Below, in pieces: positions 1 through 3,832 of a stretch of DNA of 5,048 nucleotides (within the stretch, counting starts at the first letter, position 1; every line of letters begins with the position of its first letter). Made by a program: the position numbers and the translations under genes. Origin of the DNA: an uncultured Erysipelotrichaceae bacterium (GTDB lineage Bacteria; Bacillota_I; Bacilli_A; RF39; UBA660); the NCBI GenBank assembly GCA_902795725.1, contig CADBLY010000107.1, forward strand, positions 1-5,048. The letters run 5' to 3'. Below the pieces are notes generated by a model. It saw nothing but the letters and a program-made list of their open reading frames with translations, did no database searches and was not told the origin of the DNA.

Positions 1-182
1 AATAAATAAACTCCTACGGCTGTTTCTACTGTTCTACCATAGTTTACGATACTTCTTTGATGTGATTTAACTCTTGCATTTTTTATTGTTCCTACTACTA
101 GTGGTATAGTAATTAAAGCTAGTATTGCTAGTACTACTAATACAGCTAATAATTCTATTAACGTAAATCCTTTTTTCTTCAT
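1..182 (-). CDS. Type IV pilin/pseudopilin-like prepilin, N-terminal 60 residues (3' end outside window)
   Basis: Reading from the ATG at 182-180, the protein begins MKKKGFTLIELLAVLVVLAI and continues through a hydrophobic stretch to about residue 30. It then becomes polar (residues ~34-50 carry Lys, Arg, His and Gln) and is still open at the window edge. The short basic leader, the Gly5/Phe6 junction and the Glu five residues after it are the class III signal of type IV pilins and Com/Gsp pseudopilins. Prepilin peptidase (PilD/ComC family) is expected to cut after Gly5 and N-methylate Phe6. The hydrophobic helix holds the subunit in the membrane and then packs the pilus core. The start is fixed by an AGAGGT Shine-Dalgarno four bases upstream. 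The gene follows pcrA by 57 bp in the same direction. Whether it is a major pilin, a minor pilin or a competence pseudopilin cannot be told, because the C-terminal domain is not in view. Confidence 0.9.
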   Translation of the reverse strand, partial: MKKKGFTLIELLAVLVVLAILALITIPLVVGTIKNARVKSHQRSIVNYGRTVETAVGVYL

Positions 183-186
183 AATT

Positions 187-192
187 ACCTCT
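187..192 (-). promoter_or_regulatory. Shine-Dalgarno of the pilin-like gene (AGAGGT)
   Basis: AGAGGT on the minus strand sits four bases before the ATG at 182-180. No other in-frame start lies close by, so this site decides the start of the pilin-like gene. Confidence 0.75.
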
Positions 193-238
193 TTTCTATC
201 ATATAAATGATATCATGAATTAATATCTTATGCAATAC

Positions 239-244
239 ATTATA
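239..244 (-). promoter_or_regulatory. Possible -10 box (TATAAT) for the pilin-like gene
   Basis: A perfect TATAAT on the minus strand overlaps the stop codon of pcrA and lies about 57 bp before the pilin-like start. No good -35 is seen 17 bp further up: the hexamer there is AGGCCA, inside pcrA. A promoter is therefore possible but weak, and read-through from pcrA is the alternative. The gap between the two genes has no GC-rich hairpin with a T-run, only short AT-rich palindromes such as ATGATATCAT, so it does not look like a terminator. Confidence 0.3.
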
Positions 245-2309
245 TTTTCTTTATACTTTTATGGCCTTTAATCATCTTTTTTATTCCATGTGGGAAGGCA
301 AAAGCAATTGTAAGTATGGTTTTATCTATACCAACAATAACGCCTTCTCCATATTTTTCATGCATAACTTTAGAACCTAAGGTATATTCTGTATCATTAT
401 CAATGATTACTTTTTCTTTTCTTTGAATAAATTTTTCTATGTCTAAATATTCATCATCTATTTCATTAATAAAACGACTGGGCCTATTATAGTTTTCTTG
501 ACCAAATAGCATTCTTTTTTTTGCACATACAAGCCATAGTTTCCTTTTTGCCCGGGTAACAGCTACATAAAATAATCTTCTTTCTTCTTCTAATTCATCA
601 GAATTATCTAAGGAACGGATATGTGGAAAAATAGATTCTTCTAGACCAGTTATAAATACATATGGAAATTCTAATCCTTTTGCACTATGAATGGTCATGA
701 GTGTGATTACATCAGTTGTATTTTTGTGTTCTTCTATATCTGATACTAAACTTATTTCGTTTAGAAATTCTTCTAATGAAACAATTCCATATGTTTCTTC
801 AAAATTTTTGGTTATAGATTTAAATTCTTCTAAGTTTTCTAAACGAGCTTCTGATTCTAAAGTTTTTTCTGCTTCTAATTCTTTTTTTATACCACTTTCT
901 TCTAATATTAATTCTACTAATTCTGTTAGTGATATATTATCTTGTTGTTCTTTAAGAGATAAGATTAAGTTTTTAAATTTTAATTCATTTCCACTATCTA
1001 TTGCATCAAACATGGATATATTTAAATCATTAGCGCGTTTTATTATCTTTTCTATTGTTTTAGGTCCTATTTTTCTTTTAGGAACATTTATAATACGTGT
1101 TAAAGAAACATCATCATTGGTATTATAAATTAATTTTAAATAACTGATTAAATCTTTTATTTCTTTACGATTATAAAAATAGAAACTTCCAACTACTTTA
1201 TAAGGAATATTATCTTCTAATAATGCTTCTTCAATATTTCTTGATTGGGCATTAGTTCGATAAAGTATAGCTATATCTTCTTTTTTAATTCCTTTATTTA
1301 TTAATTTATTAATTTCTTTTTTTATATAATAAGCTTCTTCTTTTTCATTTTGACATTTTTTTAGTGTTATTCTATCTCCTGTAATATTATCTGTCCATAA
1401 GTTTTTATCTTTTCTTTCTTTATTGTTTTTAATAACACAGTTAGCTGCATTTAATATGTTTTTAGTTGAACGATAATTCTGTTCTAATAGAATAATTTTG
1501 GCATCTTTATAATCTTTTTCAAAATTAAAAATATTACGATAATTAGCTCCTCTAAATGAATATATACTTTGATCTCCATCACCAACTACACATATATTTT
1601 TGTTTTTTGCGCTTAACATTTTAGTTAATATATATTGTACATGATTAGTATCTTGATATTCATCTATTAAAATATATTGATAGCGTGATTGGTATTTTTT
1701 TAATACTTCTTTATTTTCATCAAATAGTTTTATAGGTAATAATAGTAAATCATCAAAATCAACTGAATTGTTATTTAATAGTTTATTTTGATATTCTTTA
1801 TATACATTAACAACTACTTCATCAAATTCGGATGAGCTAAATTTTTCTAATTCAGTGGGACTAACTAGTTCATTTTTAGAACTACTTATTTGATTTCTTA
1901 TTGAACGTGGATTATAGAATTTAGGATCATAACCAAAATCTTTAATTATTTTTTTTATCACACTTAAACTATCTTCACTATCTAAGATAGTAAAATTCTT
2001 TTTGTATCCTAATAATTCATAGTTATCTTTTAAAATAGATAGACCAAATGAGTGAAAGGTTGATATCTGCATTTGATAAGATAATGATCCTATCATTTTA
2101 TTTATGCGTTCTTTCATTTCTTTTGCAGCTTTATTTGTAAATGTAATAGCAAGAATATTAGATGGATCAACTCCTTTTTCTTCTATTAAATATGCTATTT
2201 TGGTGGTTAAAACTTTAGTTTTACCACTTCCTGCACCAGCTAATACTAAAAGTGGTCCATCGGTTGTTAATACTGCTTCTTTTTGTTTATCATTTAATGT
2301 TTCTAACAT
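240..2309 (-). CDS. pcrA: ATP-dependent DNA helicase PcrA (UvrD/Rep superfamily 1A)
   Basis: A 689-residue 3'-5' DNA helicase/translocase of the UvrD/PcrA group, active in repair, removal of recombinase filaments and clearing of transcription-replication conflicts. Every family motif is visible. The Q motif is LNDKQKEAV (5-13), Walker A is GAGSGKT (25-31), and motif Ia is TFTNKAAKEM (56-65). Motif Ib is STFHSFG (83-89), motif II is LIDEYQDTN (214-222), and motif III is VVGDGDQSIYSFRGA (241-255). Motif IV is EQNYRS (276-281), motif V is MTIHSAKGLEFP (538-549), and motif VI is EEERRLFYVAVTRAK (574-588). Residues ~642-689 (LGSKVMHEKYGEGVIVGI then AFPHGIKKM) match the C-terminal Tudor-like domain through which PcrA binds RNA polymerase, so the protein is complete. 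It is somewhat shorter than typical PcrA (~720-740) because of tighter linkers. The ATG is set by GGTGAT three bases upstream. It lies 47 bp behind the Asn-rich membrane protein and 57 bp ahead of a pilin-like gene; ligA, its usual partner in Bacillota, is not next to it. Confidence 0.97.
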   Translation of the reverse strand: MLETLNDKQKEAVLTTDGPLLVLAGAGSGKTKVLTTKIAYLIEEKGVDPSNILAITFTNKAAKEMKERINKMIGSLSYQMQISTFHSFGLSILKDNYELLGYKKNFTILDSEDSLSVIKKIIKDFGYDPKFYNPRSIRNQISSSKNELVSPTELEKFSSSEFDEVVVNVYKEYQNKLLNNNSVDFDDLLLLPIKLFDENKEVLKKYQSRYQYILIDEYQDTNHVQYILTKMLSAKNKNICVVGDGDQSIYSFRGANYRNIFNFEKDYKDAKIILLEQNYRSTKNILNAANCVIKNNKERKDKNLWTDNITGDRITLKKCQNEKEEAYYIKKEINKLINKGIKKEDIAILYRTNAQSRNIEEALLEDNIPYKVVGSFYFYNRKEIKDLISYLKLIYNTNDDVSLTRIINVPKRKIGPKTIEKIIKRANDLNISMFDAIDSGNELKFKNLILSLKEQQDNISLTELVELILEESGIKKELEAEKTLESEARLENLEEFKSITKNFEETYGIVSLEEFLNEISLVSDIEEHKNTTDVITLMTIHSAKGLEFPYVFITGLEESIFPHIRSLDNSDELEEERRLFYVAVTRAKRKLWLVCAKKRMLFGQENYNRPSRFINEIDDEYLDIEKFIQRKEKVIIDNDTEYTLGSKVMHEKYGEGVIVGIDKTILTIAFAFPHGIKKMIKGHKSIKKI

Positions 2310-2312
2310 AAT

Positions 2313-2331
2313 ATCACCAATAAATATTATA
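2313..2331 (-). promoter_or_regulatory. pcrA Shine-Dalgarno (GGTGAT) with an upstream TATAAT box
   Basis: In the 47-bp gap before pcrA, GGTGAT (2318-2313) is three bases from the ATG and fixes the start. A perfect TATAAT occurs at 2331-2326, but its 17-bp-spaced -35 position reads TATCTT, which is poor. It also lies so close to the ATG that a transcript from it would have a very short leader. The gap has an oligo-T run (about 2350-2344) but no hairpin, so there is no intrinsic terminator. Co-transcription with the upstream gene from the promoter at 3473-3501 is likely. Confidence 0.45.
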
Positions 2332-2356
2332 TAAAATTTTTAGAAAAAAAGATATA

Positions 2357-3448
2357 CTATTCACAAGCATATCCTAAAGAACTAAATTGTGTTTTTATAT
2401 TATCTATACTACTTAAATTATAGTCAGGGTTTAATTTTTTAAATTCATCCGCACTTATATTATATGTTAGATAATAAGCATTATCACCTTCTATAATATC
2501 AGATGTAATTCCACTATTACTTAAACTGTTTTTTTCTTCAGTTAAAGAATTAATTTCATTTGTACCATCACCATCATAAGTTAGAACTTTATCTCTATAT
2601 ACAGATAATAATGTTTTATTATCATCACTAAATTCAAATATATATTCTTCACTAGTATTATTATCATTTTTAGTACACATTAATTGATATGTTTCAGTTG
2701 TTTCTTCATCAACATAATTATCACTATTTTTATTTTTAATAGTCTTAATTACAAAGAAAGCAATTAATCCAAGAACAATAATTATACCACATATAATTAG
2801 GTATATAATAAACCCTTTTGATTTCTTTTCTGTTTTATCTTGTACTATATTGTTATCAGGACTTATTTGATTATCAACTACAGGGGTATCAGGTATAGTT
2901 GATTCAATTTCTGGTTTATTATCTTGATCCATATCAAGATTTAAAGGTATCATACCATTATTAAGACTATTATTAATATTTGTATTTAACTCGTTATTAT
3001 TAACAGTTATATTTTCCATAGGAATATTATTTATATTATTAGGTATAGCCTGATTATTATTCTCTACAGGAATATTTGGTATAGGAATAGTTGGTTCATT
3101 ACTCTCCATAGGGATATTTGGCATATTATTGATATTACCAGTAGGTAGTGGATTAGATTGAGTATTAGGAATAACCTGAGTATTTTCTAAAGGAATATTT
3201 GGTATATTACTAGGAGTTTGTCCTGGAAGTGGTGTATTTGTTGGTAGTGGGTTATTAGGTGCACTTACAGGATTATTAATAGGTTGTTCAAACGGTATCC
3301 CACTATTAATATTATTTACTCCTTGTAATGGTGTGAAATTATTAAGTGAATCCATACTAGGTATATTAATTCCTTGATTATTATTATTAGTTGGTTGTTC
3401 TCCCATATCTACTCCAAAAATATTATTTGTGTTCCCCTCATTATTCAT
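2357..3448 (-). CDS. Single-pass membrane protein: Asn/Pro-rich N-terminal half, C-terminal domain with two Cys
   Basis: A 363-residue protein from the ATG at 3448-3446, which lies four bases after a GAGGTGAT Shine-Dalgarno. The GTG at 3457-3455, in frame and open, is part of that Shine-Dalgarno and is not the start. Residues ~1-205 are low-complexity, rich in Asn, Pro, Ile and Thr, and contain at least four degenerate NIP(L/M/V)E(N/S) units near 85, 112, 126 and 142; the segment is probably disordered. A Lys-rich patch (~205-211) precedes one transmembrane helix (~212-234). A short Lys-rich stretch follows, then a ~110-residue domain from about 247. That domain has Cys at 258 and 362 (the latter in the terminal GYACE), well placed for a disulfide. 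The topology is probably N-terminus in the cytoplasm and C-terminal domain outside, although Lys on both flanks makes this uncertain. The C-terminal domain resembles small YehR/DUF1307-type lipoprotein domains in layout only (early Cys, late GY-x-C). No function is recognised. Confidence 0.88.
   Translation of the reverse strand: MNNEGNTNNIFGVDMGEQPTNNNNQGINIPSMDSLNNFTPLQGVNNINSGIPFEQPINNPVSAPNNPLPTNTPLPGQTPSNIPNIPLENTQVIPNTQSNPLPTGNINNMPNIPMESNEPTIPIPNIPVENNNQAIPNNINNIPMENITVNNNELNTNINNSLNNGMIPLNLDMDQDNKPEIESTIPDTPVVDNQISPDNNIVQDKTEKKSKGFIIYLIICGIIIVLGLIAFFVIKTIKNKNSDNYVDEETTETYQLMCTKNDNNTSEEYIFEFSDDNKTLLSVYRDKVLTYDGDGTNEINSLTEEKNSLSNSGITSDIIEGDNAYYLTYNISADEFKKLNPDYNLSSIDNIKTQFSSLGYACE
3029..3201 (-). 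repeat. Degenerate coding repeats (NIP-x-E units) in the Asn/Pro-rich region
   Basis: On the plus strand, copies of a short string close to AGGAATATT, each preceded by TCCATA, TCTACA or TCTAAA, recur about every 40-80 bp. They encode PNIPLEN, PNIPMES, PNIPVEN and NNIPMEN. The spacing is irregular and the copies have diverged, so this is an old, slipped low-complexity tract and not a perfect tandem repeat. Confidence 0.55.
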
Positions 3449-3452
3449 TTTT

Positions 3453-3460
3453 ATCACCTC
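3453..3460 (-). promoter_or_regulatory. Strong Shine-Dalgarno GAGGTGAT that decides the start of the Asn/Pro-rich membrane protein
   Basis: Eight bases complementary to the 16S rRNA tail lie four bases before the ATG at 3448-3446. The upstream in-frame GTG (3457-3455) lies inside this site, so a start there would have no Shine-Dalgarno of its own. Confidence 0.85.
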
Positions 3461-3472
3461 TACTATGTTATC

Positions 3473-3501
3473 AGTTTACCAAGAAAATAAGCTTTTGTCA
3501 A
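3473..3501 (-). promoter_or_regulatory. Sigma-A promoter (TTGACA, 17 bp, TG-G-TAAACT)
   Basis: The -35 hexamer is a perfect TTGACA (3501-3496). A 17-bp spacer ending in TGG supplies an extended -10 (TGn). The -10 hexamer is TAAACT (3478-3473), four of six matches to consensus. Transcription should begin near 3466, giving a leader of about 18 bases before the ATG at 3448. It drives the Asn/Pro-rich membrane protein and probably pcrA behind it. Confidence 0.85.
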
Positions 3502-3613
3502 TGATTAATAAGAATTTCAAAGAAAAATATATTTAAATAATCTCGACAAGAATTTTAAAAAACGTCAAATCACTATTTGTCGATTAATAAAGACTATATT
3601 TCAATTATATTAC
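3502..3613. other. AT-rich intergenic stretch with one long-loop inverted repeat
   Basis: No reading frame with a Shine-Dalgarno is seen on either strand. The only structure noticed is the pair TCGACAA (3543-3549) and TTGTCGA (3577-3583), perfect 7-bp inverted arms 27 bases apart. It could be a weak hairpin or two half-sites for one regulator. Nothing else in this piece can be assigned. Confidence 0.5.
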
Positions 3614-3630
3614 TAATACAGACTGTATTA
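3614..3630. promoter_or_regulatory. Perfect 17-bp dyad, candidate operator
   Basis: The sequence is TAATACAG, a central A, then CTGTATTA: two perfect 8-bp arms around one base. On the minus strand it overlaps a TATAAT (3632-3627) whose -35 position is poor (GTTACT at 17-bp spacing). A compact dyad over a -10 box is the usual place for a dimeric repressor. The TACA...TGTA core is like BlaI/CopY boxes but has three central bases where those have two. It could equally be a chance AT-rich palindrome. Confidence 0.4.
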
Positions 3631-3634
3631 TATC

Positions 3635-3765
3635 TTATGTGTTTTTACCAGTAACTCGCCTGCCCTTTACGGGCAGACTCACATAAAAGGAAAGCTATCG
3701 CTTTCCTTTAACGGTCCGACTTCGCGGCCCTATTACTGCTACCTATTGCTTACGCAATAGACAGC
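3635..3765 (-). ncRNA. Candidate structured RNA/DNA element: closing stem with three hairpins, a fourth hairpin and a possible pseudoknot
   Basis: On plus-strand coordinates the pairs are as follows. CAGTAA (3649-3654) pairs with TTACTG (3733-3738), closing a multibranch loop. Inside it are CTGCCC/GGGCAG (3660-3665 with 3671-3676), the perfect 10-bp AAAGGAAAGC/GCTTTCCTTT (3686-3695 with 3700-3709), and GGTCCG/CGGCCC with one mismatch (3713-3718 with 3725-3730). Next to it is CTATTGC/GCAATAG (3743-3749 with 3754-3760). TTATGTG (3635-3641) can pair with CACATAA (3680-3686), crossing the closing stem as a pseudoknot. Read on the minus strand, the loops are GTAA (a GNRA loop), GATA and GTAAA, which suggests an RNA made in the direction of the upstream surface-protein gene. 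It matches no riboswitch or housekeeping RNA I recognise. It could be part of the 3' UTR of the surface gene, a free RNA, or a DNA hairpin element. Confidence 0.5.
3686..3709 (-). terminator. Possible intrinsic terminator of the surface-protein gene
   Basis: A perfect 10-bp stem with a four-base GATA loop on the minus strand, A-rich before and followed by TTTTATG, lies about 120-145 bp after the stop of the surface-protein gene. The T-run is short and half the stem is AT, so termination may be partial. The same hairpin is one arm of the larger fold at 3635-3765. Confidence 0.4.
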
Positions 3766-3832
3766 TACATTGCTCATATATTGAAACTCATTAGTCGTCC
3801 AAATACATCCATATCATCATTATACCAGTCGT

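Noticed and set aside
691..1128. Plus-strand open frame of 145 codons
   Set aside because: It lies entirely opposite pcrA, is Ser/Phe/Ile-rich as an antisense shadow of an AT-rich gene would be, and has no Shine-Dalgarno or family motif.
2104..2334. Plus-strand open frame of 76 codons over the pcrA 5' end
   Set aside because: It mirrors the Walker A and motif Ia region of pcrA on the opposite strand and has no independent support.
3649..3738. tRNA gene, suggested by the cloverleaf shape and ~90-base length
   Set aside because: No T-loop GTTCGA-type sequence, no CCA or discriminator layout, and the stem lengths do not fit tRNA arms.
3635..3765. CRISPR array or insertion-sequence end
   Set aside because: The hairpins differ from each other and are not regularly spaced identical repeats; no transposase or target-site duplication is seen.
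3774..3830. Short frame of 18 codons after the surface-protein stop (DWYNDDMDVFGR...)
   Set aside because: It has no start codon or ribosome binding site and is too short to judge; a frameshifted extension of the surface protein is possible but unsupported.
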